A stretch of 50,107 nucleotides of DNA, taken from Cyclobacteriaceae bacterium. Its GTDB lineage: Bacteria > Bacteroidota > Bacteroidia > Cytophagales > Cyclobacteriaceae. The position numbers and the translations under genes are program-made. This document shows, one piece after another, positions 36,370 to 45,069 of this stretch. The notes beneath the pieces are model-generated. The model searched no databases, had not been told where the DNA came from, and was given only the letters and a program-made list of their open reading frames with translations. Position 1 is the stretch's first letter. Each line of letters opens with the position of its first letter. Location of the stretch: the NCBI GenBank assembly GCA_029858965.1, contig JAOUDZ010000025.1, forward strand, positions 1 through 50,107. The letters run 5' to 3'.

Positions 36370-36750
36370 ATGAGGATTAAGGTTCGTAACATGTTGTTGG
36401 TACTGGGGTTGGTGCTGCTATCTCCCGCGGGAATCTATTTTGCATATGCGCAGGAAGCAGGGTTGCCGATACCCGATTCTTTTCAAGAATCTGAGGCGGA
36501 AAGAGAAAGGGTAATATACTCCCCAGGCGAAACTGGAGCGTTAATGAATAGCAGGACCTATTCCGCTACCATCACTACAGATTCAGTTGCAGCCAAGCCA
36601 GTGAGTGCGCAAGCCGGAAATGCTCCGGCAGAAGCCCTCAAGAATTCCGCCAAACCACCCGCCGCATCCCAGGACGATGATTCTGTGCTTTCGTTTAATT
36701 TCCTCTATTACCTTTTTGAAAAATATAAAATGCAGGACATCGTTGACTAA
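36370..36750 (+). CDS. Small exported protein of unknown function
   Basis: A 126-aa protein with a signal peptide (NMLLVLGLVLLSPAGIYFAYAQ). The mature region is Ala/Pro/Ser-rich and probably disordered (KPVSAQAGNAPAEALKNSAK). It ends in an aromatic-rich helix-like tail (LSFNFLYYLFEKYKMQDIVD). The ATG at 36370 is chosen because the signal peptide follows; the frame extends upstream into the csaA gene. It lies 149 bp before the TonB receptor. No family is recognised. Confidence 0.65.
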   Translation: MRIKVRNMLLVLGLVLLSPAGIYFAYAQEAGLPIPDSFQESEAERERVIYSPGETGALMNSRTYSATITTDSVAAKPVSAQAGNAPAEALKNSAKPPAASQDDDSVLSFNFLYYLFEKYKMQDIVD

Positions 36751-36849
36751 CTGTAAGCCTGGTTAGGACAAGTGTTTCAGCGCAACCGATCACGCAGTAT
36801 CAGCGCTGGTTTTGAGCGCCCATTTTACCCGTACACCAAAGGCTTTCAA

Positions 36850-36883
36850 ACATTTCCGAAATGTACCGAAGCCTGTATCTTTG
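36850..36883 (+). promoter_or_regulatory. TonB receptor promoter with adjacent inverted repeat
   Basis: TATCTTTG at 36876-36883 matches the TAnnTTTG -7 consensus exactly and lies 16 bases before the ATG. Just upstream, ACATTT-CCG-AAATGT (36850-36864) is a perfect 6-bp inverted repeat that covers the -33 position and could be an operator. Confidence 0.5.
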
Positions 36884-36899
36884 ATGACGCGCTAAGCAT

Positions 36900-39329
36900 A
36901 TGGGGCTTGAATATCGGATTTTAATTGTTTCACTTTTCCTGATCCGTTTTAGTGCGTCTGCCCAGCAGGCGTTGACCGGAACAATATCAGATGCAGATGA
37001 CCATACAGCAATACCAGGGGCTACGGTCTATTTTCCGGATTTGAAAAAGGGAACTGTTTCGCAATTGGATGGCACATATTATATAGACCAACTCCCAATG
37101 GGAAAATTTCTGGTTGAATTCAAATTCGTTGGCTATGCACCAGAGGTTCGCACAGTAGAAATAAAAGGTGTCACTAAGTTTGATATCGAATTGAGTGCAA
37201 AGGCTACAGAATTAAATGAAGTGGTGATAACGGGTATAAGCCAATCGACCGAACTAAGAAGTAATCCTATACCGATTGTAACAATGAGCGCACAGTCATT
37301 GGTCAGCAATACCGCCTCGAATCTCATAGATAATATTTCCAAAATTGCGGGAATAAGTCAGATTACGACGGGTGCTGCGATATCTAAACCTGTCATTCGA
37401 GGACTCAGTTATAATCGAATTATTACACTATATGATGGCATAAGGCAGGAGGGACAACAATGGGGCGATGAGCATGGGATCGAGATCGACGAGTTTTCCG
37501 CAGAGCGGGTGGAGATAATCAAAGGTGCAGGAAGTTTAATGTATGGTAGCGATGGTATTGGAGGAGTCATTAATTTTCTGGCACCGGATCCTGTGGCGCA
37601 GGGAACAATTAACGGTAAATGGATCAGTAATTACCAATCGAACAATGGCCTGATTGCCAATTCTGTACACAGCGCCGGAAACATAAAGGGTATTTATTGG
37701 CTAGTTCGTGGTTCCAATAAAAACGCCAGACCCTATTCAAATAAATATGATGGCAGGGTGTTTAATTCCGGGTTCAATGAAACGGATATCAGCGGGTATG
37801 TGGGGATTAATCGTTCGTGGGGATATTCTCAACTAAGCGTTAGTTCATTTAGCCAGTCCGTTGGAATTGTCGAGGGCGAACGTGATCAGGGCGGGAACTT
37901 TGTTTATTTGAAGGACAACAATGGTAATCCTGAGGAGACTATTGCATCGGCGGCTGATCTGAAATCCTATCATCTTTTTATCCCCCGGCAATCAATCAAC
38001 CACAAACGGTTAGCCAGTACCAATAATCTGCATCTTGGGTTATCGCGAGTACAAATCAATATGTCTTATCAAAATAACAAGCGGAAAGAATTTGGAAATG
38101 TACTCAATGAGGGAGAAAAGAGTCTTTTCTTCGATTTGACAACAGTGAATTACAACGTAAATCTTTTCTTGCCAGAAAAATCAGACCGTCAAATTTCCAT
38201 TGGGACCAGTGGTATGAAGCAGGCCAATAGGAACAAAGGGAAGGAATTCTTAATCCCTGAATATAGATCGTTCGACTGGGGAATCTACGGGTTTGTTAAG
38301 CAAAACATCAACACGCTGGATTTGTCTGGAGGAATCCGGTTTGATCAACGCCAAATCCATACGGATGCACTCTATTTGGATGAGGAGGGCAATCCTGTAG
38401 CGGAAGGCAGCGGCGTTCAAAAGTTTCAGGAGTCAGCAATGAGCTTTACCAACTTCACGGGAAGCCTCGGTGTATCACAGCGATTTACCAGGCAACTCAC
38501 AGCGAAAGTTAATTTATCAAAGGGATTCCGAGCGCCAAACTTGGCAGAGCTGGCTTCGAATGGGAATCACGAAGGGTCATTTCGTTATGAATACGGCAAC
38601 CGTAATTTGAAGGCCGAGACTTCCTATCAACTCGACGCCGGAATTCTCTTCCATGCCGACCATATATCGACAGAAGTATCCTTATTTTATAACGATATTG
38701 ATCATTACATATACGTTGAAAAATTATTGGCGAGTGATGGCGGGGACAGCATACCCAATCCTGCAGAACCCGCTTTAGCCTACCAGTATGTCCAGGGCCA
38801 TGCTACCCTCAGCGGGGGAGAGTTTCTGCTTGACCTTCACCCCCATCCTTTCGATTGGCTGCACTTTGAAAACTCTTTTTCATTTGTAAGGGCAGTTAAC
38901 AAAAGCGGATCAGCTACAGATAGTTCAAAATATTTACCCTTCACACCGGCCCCACGTTACCAAAGTGAAATTCGCGCAAATATTATGAACGTGGGTAAAT
39001 ACCTGTCCAACGTATTTGTGAAACTGGAGTACAACTATTATTGGTCGCAAGACCAAGTGTTCCTGGAAAATGGAACAGAGACAGTTACCCCTTCCTATTC
39101 AATCTGGAATGCAGGGCTGGGGACTAATGTAATCTCAAAGAAGGGTCAAACGCTTTTCTCATTTTATTTCACCATAACGAATTTGTTTGATAAGGCCTAC
39201 CAAAATCATTTGAATAGGCTGAAATACGGACCAGACAATCCACTTACAGGAAGAACAGGAGTGTTCAATATGGGCAGAAACGTTAGTTTTAAAATTGTGG
39301 TACCATTTACTTTCAGGAGCCCGAAATAG
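36900..39329 (+). CDS. TonB-dependent outer membrane receptor with carboxypeptidase-regulatory-like N-terminus
   Basis: An 809-aa outer membrane receptor. A signal peptide (IVSLFLIRFSASAQQ) is followed by a CarboxypepD_reg-like domain (residues ~22-105: GTISDADDHTAIPGATVYF). The plug is at about 110-230, with KPVIRGLSYNRIITLYDG and VEIIKGAGSLMYGSDGIGGV. The rest is a TonB-receptor barrel (SKGFRAPNLAELAS) ending in NMGRNVSFKIVVPF. Substrates of this group are commonly metal chelates or siderophores; no SusD partner is adjacent, which argues against glycan uptake. Confidence 0.92.
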   Translation: MGLEYRILIVSLFLIRFSASAQQALTGTISDADDHTAIPGATVYFPDLKKGTVSQLDGTYYIDQLPMGKFLVEFKFVGYAPEVRTVEIKGVTKFDIELSAKATELNEVVITGISQSTELRSNPIPIVTMSAQSLVSNTASNLIDNISKIAGISQITTGAAISKPVIRGLSYNRIITLYDGIRQEGQQWGDEHGIEIDEFSAERVEIIKGAGSLMYGSDGIGGVINFLAPDPVAQGTINGKWISNYQSNNGLIANSVHSAGNIKGIYWLVRGSNKNARPYSNKYDGRVFNSGFNETDISGYVGINRSWGYSQLSVSSFSQSVGIVEGERDQGGNFVYLKDNNGNPEETIASAADLKSYHLFIPRQSINHKRLASTNNLHLGLSRVQINMSYQNNKRKEFGNVLNEGEKSLFFDLTTVNYNVNLFLPEKSDRQISIGTSGMKQANRNKGKEFLIPEYRSFDWGIYGFVKQNINTLDLSGGIRFDQRQIHTDALYLDEEGNPVAEGSGVQKFQESAMSFTNFTGSLGVSQRFTRQLTAKVNLSKGFRAPNLAELASNGNHEGSFRYEYGNRNLKAETSYQLDAGILFHADHISTEVSLFYNDIDHYIYVEKLLASDGGDSIPNPAEPALAYQYVQGHATLSGGEFLLDLHPHPFDWLHFENSFSFVRAVNKSGSATDSSKYLPFTPAPRYQSEIRANIMNVGKYLSNVFVKLEYNYYWSQDQVFLENGTETVTPSYSIWNAGLGTNVISKKGQTLFSFYFTITNLFDKAYQNHLNRLKYGPDNPLTGRTGVFNMGRNVSFKIVVPFTFRSPK

Positions 39330-39330
39330 C

Positions 39331-40074
39331 CTAAGATGTTTTCTTTACCAAGAACTGTTCAAGATCTTTCAGATTAAGAATCCCTTCGTAAAAAGCCTTA
39401 CCGAAAATAACACCGAAAACCCCCATGTCGTTAAGTTTTTTTATATCATCAATGCCGCGTACGCCACCGCTGGCTAACACACAGATCTCTGGAAAAGTGT
39501 CGATGATTTCCTGATAAAAGTCAAACGCTGGACCTTCCAATACCCCATCTCTTGAAACGACAGTGGACTTTACGTATTTAAGTCCGCGGGAGTAGAAGTA
39601 TTCAAGGTGTTCGATCAATCTTAGTTCCGATTTTGCGCCCCATCCTCTGAAGAGTAGCTCCTTTGTTGTTTTGTCCAAGACATCTGCTCCCAGGGTCATC
39701 TTCTCGCGGCCATAGGAAACAATCCAAGAGGCAAAGAGGTCTGGATTAGTAACAGCTATACTTGCCGCAGTAATATAGGACGCACCAAATTCAAAGGCCT
39801 TACTAATATCTCCATCAGTTGAAATTCCTCCCGTGAAATCCACTTTGAGGTCTGTGTAACCTGCTATGGCTTCGAGTGCAAACCAGTTCACCGGGGTCCC
39901 TTTTGTCGCACCATCTAAATCTACCAGGTGTACAACTTCAATACCATGATTTTCGAACCGTTTAGCCAGATCAAGCGGATTTTCGTCGTACGCTTTTTCA
40001 CTTGATGGATCTCCCTTGCGCATTTTTACTACTTTACCATTCCGGATGGCGATAGAAGGAATTACTTGTATCAT
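39331..40074 (-). CDS. HisA-like TIM-barrel protein with altered active site
   Basis: A 247-aa protein aligning end to end with phosphoribosylformimino-AICAR ribotide isomerase (HisA): IPSIAIRNGKVVKMRKGD, HLVDLDGA, DFTGGIST, GADVLDK, FRGWGAK, STVVSRDG, VLASGGV and FGKAFYEG. The first catalytic Asp (Asp8 of Thermotoga HisA, in PAID) is replaced by Ala9. The second Asp (Asp131) and the Thr171 region are kept. No other his gene is nearby. It could be an isomerase paralogue with a different role. It is convergent with the TonB receptor and divergent from the PD40 gene. Confidence 0.78.
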   Translation of the reverse strand: MIQVIPSIAIRNGKVVKMRKGDPSSEKAYDENPLDLAKRFENHGIEVVHLVDLDGATKGTPVNWFALEAIAGYTDLKVDFTGGISTDGDISKAFEFGASYITAASIAVTNPDLFASWIVSYGREKMTLGADVLDKTTKELLFRGWGAKSELRLIEHLEYFYSRGLKYVKSTVVSRDGVLEGPAFDFYQEIIDTFPEICVLASGGVRGIDDIKKLNDMGVFGVIFGKAFYEGILNLKDLEQFLVKKTS

Positions 40075-40230
40075 GGAGTGCGATTAAACATTTTATGAAC
40101 CAGCGAAGTTACAATGCAAAGCCGAAAAACCTTTTCAGCTTCGTGAAAATCTAAAAATATTTAGTGGCGCCAGATTTGCAGTAAGGAGCTTGGGGAAGAA
40201 TTAGTTAATTTTAACGCAACACCGATCAGT

Positions 40231-41817
40231 ATGAGAAAACTTGTATTTATTATACTTCCCATGTTGCTGCTGGGGAATACTGCCTGGGGCCAGGCAAAAA
40301 CCCGAAGGCTTCCCAGCATCATTAACCATCCTTCGTTAAATCTATATGCGCCTTTTATCAGCTTTGACGGTGATGCGTTATTGTTTGTTTCGGATGACGG
40401 AGAAGATCATTCCCTAACTGTATCCTATACTTCGCGTGTAAACGACTGGAGTACACCGGTAGTCCTTCCAAAGCAACTGAATCACCGGTTGGTTTATCAA
40501 AATGGCTTTGCGCTGAATGCAGATGGAAAAACGATGTATTTCACCTCATCAAAGTCTCCTACAGTGGGCGGATATGATATCATGATGAGCGAACTCAAAG
40601 GCACTACCTGGACAGAGCCACAAAACCTGATGCTGCCCATTAACACAAAATCGAACGAAGGGTGCCCCTCTATTACTGCAGATGGGAATAGAATCTATTT
40701 TATGCGGTGTGATCGGATGGATCAAAACAAAGCAGACGGATGTAAACTTTTTTTCTCAACAAAACAACCCAACGGTCAATGGGATACACCAAAAGAATTA
40801 CCGGCTAATATTAACACGGGCAATTCACAGACCCCTCGTATTATGGCGGATGGTGAAACGTTGATATTCTCCTCAGATAAGATGCCTTCTCGAAAGGGCG
40901 GCATGGACTTGTATCTTAGCAGATTCCGTGACGGAAGATGGACAGATCCAGTGCCAATGGATTTTGCGAATACAGACCAGGATGATCAATTTGTCAGCGT
41001 AGCCGCGCTGGGAAGATACCTCCTGAAAGATACCCGCGGTGCAAGGAAAACGAATGAGTTGGTTGAGTTTCTGATTCCAGATGAACTTCGGCCTAAGGGC
41101 ATGATGAAAGTGGAAGGTAATATTACTGATGAGAAGAACTTGCCGGTTTCCGCTTACATTTCTGTAACTGATCTGGTGAAAAATGAGCGCATTTTCAGTG
41201 GAAGACCGAACGCGGATGGATCCTATATGGTGTATCTTATGGAAGGTACGCACTACGAAATGTCGATCGACCCTGAACAAAGTAATGTTAATTACTTTGC
41301 CAAGCAGTTTGACCTAACCACAGACAGAACACCGCAGCGCGAGCGTGTTAATGTTATACTGAAAGAACCAGAAGCTGGTGATGAGTTGTCTTTGGATCTC
41401 ATCTCATTCAAACCATACTCTGCAGAATTAGCACCAGAATCGGAGGCAGAGCTTAAGAAATTGGCACGCGTTGTAAAAGCAAATCCGCAGCTTAAGTTTC
41501 AAATACAAGTAGTGCTGAGTGGATATGTACAGGATTCAACGCAATCTGATCCGGATCTTACAGAAATCATGGTGGATTCAGTCACAACCTATGTGGATGC
41601 CACCGATACGCTTGGACAAGTATACCAACGCGACACAATTGTGGTTAACACATTCTACCACAATGACAGAACGCTCCAACAGGCGGAAAGTATTATTGCA
41701 TATCTGATTATGCAGGGTGCCAGTCAAGATAGTTTTACCTATCTGGGAAATGCTATCCCGGCCATGCTACCTGAGGAGAAAAAATTGATAGTCAAGGCAC
41801 TGGTTCAAGCGAATTGA
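40231..41817 (+). CDS. PD40 beta-propeller protein with OmpA-like C-terminal domain
   Basis: A 528-aa exported protein (signal peptide FIILPMLLLGNTAWGQ). Residues ~25-290 contain WD40-like PD40 repeats, for example LNADGKTMYFTSSK, PSITADGNRIYFMR and RIMADGETLIFSSDK. A middle CarboxypepD-like segment (NITDEKNLPVSAYISVTD) follows. The C-terminal ~150 residues have an OmpA-like start (FKPYSAELAPESEAELKKLA) but are interrupted and lack a clear peptidoglycan-binding signature. It is probably anchored at the cell envelope. Confidence 0.82.
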   Translation: MRKLVFIILPMLLLGNTAWGQAKTRRLPSIINHPSLNLYAPFISFDGDALLFVSDDGEDHSLTVSYTSRVNDWSTPVVLPKQLNHRLVYQNGFALNADGKTMYFTSSKSPTVGGYDIMMSELKGTTWTEPQNLMLPINTKSNEGCPSITADGNRIYFMRCDRMDQNKADGCKLFFSTKQPNGQWDTPKELPANINTGNSQTPRIMADGETLIFSSDKMPSRKGGMDLYLSRFRDGRWTDPVPMDFANTDQDDQFVSVAALGRYLLKDTRGARKTNELVEFLIPDELRPKGMMKVEGNITDEKNLPVSAYISVTDLVKNERIFSGRPNADGSYMVYLMEGTHYEMSIDPEQSNVNYFAKQFDLTTDRTPQRERVNVILKEPEAGDELSLDLISFKPYSAELAPESEAELKKLARVVKANPQLKFQIQVVLSGYVQDSTQSDPDLTEIMVDSVTTYVDATDTLGQVYQRDTIVVNTFYHNDRTLQQAESIIAYLIMQGASQDSFTYLGNAIPAMLPEEKKLIVKALVQAN

Positions 41818-41819
41818 GC

Positions 41820-42374
41820 CTAGAATGAAAACGGTACGGCCACCAGGGTTTTATCCCATATCAAGACCATCTCTGCTTCTTCTCCAACACGCTCAAAGGA
41901 GATCGTAAATTGTTCAAACTCGCGTGGACTGGCCACAGGACGTACGTTTACGGAAAGGACATCAAGGTCCGGGTTTCGATTGGCTTCGCCATCCGCCCCG
42001 ATACCCCACTGACCATATTCAGAATTAAAAATAATTGTCCAGCTCTCCTGACCGGGCACAGACCAGAGTGAGTATTTTCCCTTCTTGAGTACATTGCCTT
42101 CAAACGCGAGGTTCTTGTTTGTTTCGAAAGTAGTGGCTTCGTTAGCGCCAGTCCGCCAAACCTTGCCGTATGGGACAAGTGACCCAAAAATCTCTCTTCC
42201 CTTTTTGAAAGGCCTGTTGTAGACTAGTTTAATTTCCAATTCACCCTGCTGAAAAACAACTTGATCTTCTGGGCTGAATGACTTTTTGTGTTTTTTTACT
42301 AAATAATTGGTGACAGCCCCCAGGACGATTAATGTGGCTACCGCCACTCCGGCAATGACTATAAACTTTTTCAT
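41820..42374 (-). CDS. DUF2911 protein, membrane-anchored
   Basis: A 184-aa protein with a single N-terminal hydrophobic anchor (FIVIAGVAVATLIVLGAVTN), probably uncleaved. The DUF2911 domain is marked by LVYNRPFKKGREIFGSLVPY, VWRTGANEATTFET and KKGKYSLWSVPGQESWTIIF. The domain is common in Bacteroidota and its function is unknown. It converges on the PD40 gene with two bases between stops. Confidence 0.87.
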   Translation of the reverse strand: MKKFIVIAGVAVATLIVLGAVTNYLVKKHKKSFSPEDQVVFQQGELEIKLVYNRPFKKGREIFGSLVPYGKVWRTGANEATTFETNKNLAFEGNVLKKGKYSLWSVPGQESWTIIFNSEYGQWGIGADGEANRNPDLDVLSVNVRPVASPREFEQFTISFERVGEEAEMVLIWDKTLVAVPFSF

Positions 42375-42491
42375 TTTTCTTGCTTTTGGATGGGCTATAA
42401 TATCAAGGTTAACAAGCTAAACAATTTTTGAATCTTTGTGTACAAATTAGTAGGATTGGGCCTATTTTTACATTCTCTAAATATCTAAGTT

Positions 42492-42614
42492 ATGGATGTA
42501 GCATCTTGGTGGCCATTCTTCGTGGTAATTTTCCTGTTTATCCTTGCAATTGTTTCTCCATGGATTTTTCCGAACAAGATGGTGAGCAAAAACAAGCATG
42601 ACAATAAGTTCTAA
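42492..42614 (+). CDS. Small single-pass membrane protein
   Basis: A 40-residue frame starting MDVASWWPFF, then about 16 hydrophobic residues and a basic tail (NKMVSKNKHDNKF). The layout of a short N-terminus, one helix and a positive tail fits a small inner-membrane protein with Lys on the cytosolic side. It ends 27 bp before the LOG gene on the same strand, so it is probably co-transcribed. No family is assigned. Confidence 0.55.
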   Translation: MDVASWWPFFVVIFLFILAIVSPWIFPNKMVSKNKHDNKF

Positions 42615-42641
42615 TATTTCTTTTCATTCTCTGTATCGCCA

Positions 42642-43187
42642 ATGAACATATGCGTTTTCTGCGGTTCAGCCGCTGGTGAAAGTCCGCATTATGCTGAAGT
42701 GGCAAGAGAACTCGGAAAACTGTTAGCAGCATCGGATCACAGTCTGGTTTATGGTGGTGGCAATATTGGATTGATGGGCATTCTGGCGGATGCTGTCCTT
42801 GAGCAGGGTGGAGAAGTGATAGGTGTTATACCTGAATTTCTATTGCAGCGTGAGGTTGGTCATCGGGGCGTTTCCCGGTTGGAGGTGGTTAACAGCATGC
42901 ATATGCGTAAAAAGCGTATGGCTGACCTTTCAGACGCCTTTATTGCTATGCCAGGAGGATGGGGCACCCTTGATGAACTGGCCGAAATACTTACCTGGAG
43001 ACAGCTTGGCTTGATCAATCAACCTGTCGGATTGTTGAACACCAATAATTTTTTTGATCCACTGCTGGAGCAAATGCGTTTAATGGTAGATGCGGGATTT
43101 CTAAAGGCAATTCATCGAAATGCGCTGCTTGTAGAATCCTCTGCAGAAATACTACTTGGTCAGTTGGAACAAGCTATTACGATCTGA
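42642..43187 (+). CDS. LOG family protein (cytokinin riboside monophosphate phosphoribohydrolase type)
   Basis: A 181-aa Rossmann-fold protein. The N-terminal MNICVFCGSAAGESPHYAEV and the nucleotide-binding YGGGNIGLMG are typical of the TIGR00730 group. The signature PGGWGTLDELAEILTWRQLG carries the LOG PGGxGTxxE pattern with a conserved Glu. Members hydrolyse nucleoside monophosphates to free bases; in bacteria the physiological role is often unclear. Confidence 0.92.
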   Translation: MNICVFCGSAAGESPHYAEVARELGKLLAASDHSLVYGGGNIGLMGILADAVLEQGGEVIGVIPEFLLQREVGHRGVSRLEVVNSMHMRKKRMADLSDAFIAMPGGWGTLDELAEILTWRQLGLINQPVGLLNTNNFFDPLLEQMRLMVDAGFLKAIHRNALLVESSAEILLGQLEQAITI

Positions 43188-43236
43188 GAGTCTCTGAAAA
43201 TTGTCTTATATTCAACCATCTTGGTTTGGTTTTATT

Positions 43237-44469
43237 ATGATGTGGAGAATCCTGTATTTCTTTTTATTTTATCACATTGTCTGTAATCTGCAAGGGCAAA
43301 ATCTTGGATTTTCTTTAGCTTCTGAAAAAAAGAAGGTCCAGATACCTATAGAAATCTACAACAACCTGGTTATCATTCCGGTTGTGTTGAATGAGGCATT
43401 GCCGCTGAAATTTATTTTAGATACAGGTGTTCGTACAGCTATCCTAACACAAAAAACATTTACAGACATTCTCAACCTTGTATACGCTAGAAAGTACACT
43501 ATTTCAGGGCCAGGGGGACAAAATACAATAGACGCGTACATTACAAATAATGTATCACTTGGGTTGCCGGGGGTACATGGGCGGGGCCACGCATTGTTAG
43601 TTTTGGGGCAGGATTATCTGGAGCTGAGGAATTACCTGGGAACGGACGTACATGGAATTCTGGGCTACGAACTCTTTAGCCGGTTCATTGTTCAAATTGA
43701 TTATGAAAAAAAGATACTTACGCTGATGTTGCCTGAAAAATTTCGGAAACCTCGCAGGTTTCAAACTATTCCGATGTCCATTGAAGACACGAAACCCTAT
43801 GTGTACTCACGCGTCGTGTTTGAAAACGGATTAACGTTGAATGCGAAGTTGCTGATGGATTCTGGTGCTAGTCATGGATTAATGCTCGAGCCAACTTCAA
43901 GCGAGGTTATTCAGGTTCCTGAGCATGCAGTCAGCAGTTTGATAGGAAGAGGGCTTGGTGGAGAAATAGTCGGAAAGGTGGGACGTATAGAATCCATTTC
44001 GCTGGGATCTTACGAACTGGATAATGCAATTGCCAACTTCCCCGATCCAAACAGCTACTCAGACAGCATCAAGATTGGAAACACTTTTAGGAACGGCGCG
44101 ATAGGAGGAGAAATACTAAGTCGATTTACGGTGATCTATAATTTTTCTGCTGAAGAAGTATACCTGAAGAAGAACTCTTCATTCAAGAACAGATTTTACT
44201 ATAATCTCAGTGGAATAACCCTCAAGGCAAAAGGTGCCCAGCTTAATACGTTTGAAGTAACCGAGGTGCGTGATAAATCCCCCTCCCAAACAGGTGGAAT
44301 CCAGCCTGGAGATATCGTATTAAGTCTGAATGGAATAGAGGTCAAGCAGCTGGATTTAAACACTATGAACGGCTATTTGAATAGTAAGCCAGGTAGAAAA
44401 ATAAGATTAGAAATAAGCCGCAAGGGTGAAAAAATAAGAAAGGAATTTGAGTTGAGAGATCAAATTTGA
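43237..44469 (+). CDS. Exported retropepsin-like aspartic protease with C-terminal PDZ domain
   Basis: A 410-aa protein. The preferred ATG at 43237 leads into a hydrophobic signal (MMWRILYFFLFYHIVCNLQG); a TTG at 43201 is an alternative. The first aspartic site is FILDTGVRTAIL (Asp62) and the second LLMDSGASHGLML (Asp208), so both lobes of a pepsin-like active site lie on one chain. Residues ~325-405 are a PDZ domain (GGIQPGDIVLSLNGIEV). This domain order is common in Bacteroidota. Substrate unknown. Confidence 0.85.
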   Translation: MMWRILYFFLFYHIVCNLQGQNLGFSLASEKKKVQIPIEIYNNLVIIPVVLNEALPLKFILDTGVRTAILTQKTFTDILNLVYARKYTISGPGGQNTIDAYITNNVSLGLPGVHGRGHALLVLGQDYLELRNYLGTDVHGILGYELFSRFIVQIDYEKKILTLMLPEKFRKPRRFQTIPMSIEDTKPYVYSRVVFENGLTLNAKLLMDSGASHGLMLEPTSSEVIQVPEHAVSSLIGRGLGGEIVGKVGRIESISLGSYELDNAIANFPDPNSYSDSIKIGNTFRNGAIGGEILSRFTVIYNFSAEEVYLKKNSSFKNRFYYNLSGITLKAKGAQLNTFEVTEVRDKSPSQTGGIQPGDIVLSLNGIEVKQLDLNTMNGYLNSKPGRKIRLEISRKGEKIRKEFELRDQI

Positions 44470-44479
44470 ATTGCTGTAT

Positions 44480-44944
44480 CTACGCTATCAATTTTCTTTT
44501 TCTTTTCTGATACGCCTGGTAAAGGTACAAATGCGTTTGGCGTAGTTTTAAGGAATTGCGCACTGCATTGAAGAGATTTTCCGGCGAAAGATTTTGTTTC
44601 AACAAGTAGTCAGGGATGCCGGCAGACCCAAGTGATTCGTGATAATTGGAATTTTTCAGAACAGCGATAGGTATATTTTTCGTCCGCCGGCTACCAGATA
44701 ATGCCTTTACCGTTTCTGAAAGTCCTTTTCGTCCAATATTGTCGTCAATGAATATGAAATTAGGGTTAAAGCGGGCCAGTCGTTCCATTATGCTTTTTAG
44801 GTCGAATGCAATCTCGGTAACAATAATCCGCTCTCGAATTTGTTTAAGTTTCTCCAGCACGCCTCCCAATTCGATTGGATTATTTCCAATCAGTAGAATG
44901 TGAAGAGGTGCTTGCCCCTTGCGCTTGTCGATTATTGTTTCCAT
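44480..44944 (-). CDS. Degenerate response-regulator receiver domain protein
   Basis: A 154-aa protein with a CheY-like fold and no output domain. The strand HILLIGNNP replaces the usual pair of acidic Mg2+ ligands with Gly-Asn. The phosphoacceptor Asp is kept in NFIFIDDNIG. IPIAVLKNS follows, where a Thr or Ser is usual, and YLLKQNL keeps the conserved Lys but lacks the following Pro. Without the acidic pair it probably does not undergo normal phosphotransfer. It may be a pseudo-receiver. No histidine kinase is adjacent. Confidence 0.75.
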   Translation of the reverse strand: METIIDKRKGQAPLHILLIGNNPIELGGVLEKLKQIRERIIVTEIAFDLKSIMERLARFNPNFIFIDDNIGRKGLSETVKALSGSRRTKNIPIAVLKNSNYHESLGSAGIPDYLLKQNLSPENLFNAVRNSLKLRQTHLYLYQAYQKRKRKLIA

Positions 44945-45069
44945 GGTCCCACTTTAGATTGATTTATTCCTGGCATGGATGTATTGGTTACAAGATTCGT
45001 TCCAATGATTAATTTCGGCGTAGCGGAGGCGAGTTTTTCGCTGCATTTTCTCATAAAAGGAATAAATTC

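Noticed and set aside
39331-40074. Part of a histidine biosynthesis operon
   Set aside because: No hisB, hisF, hisH or hisI is near, and the active site is altered, so an ordinary operon member is unlikely.
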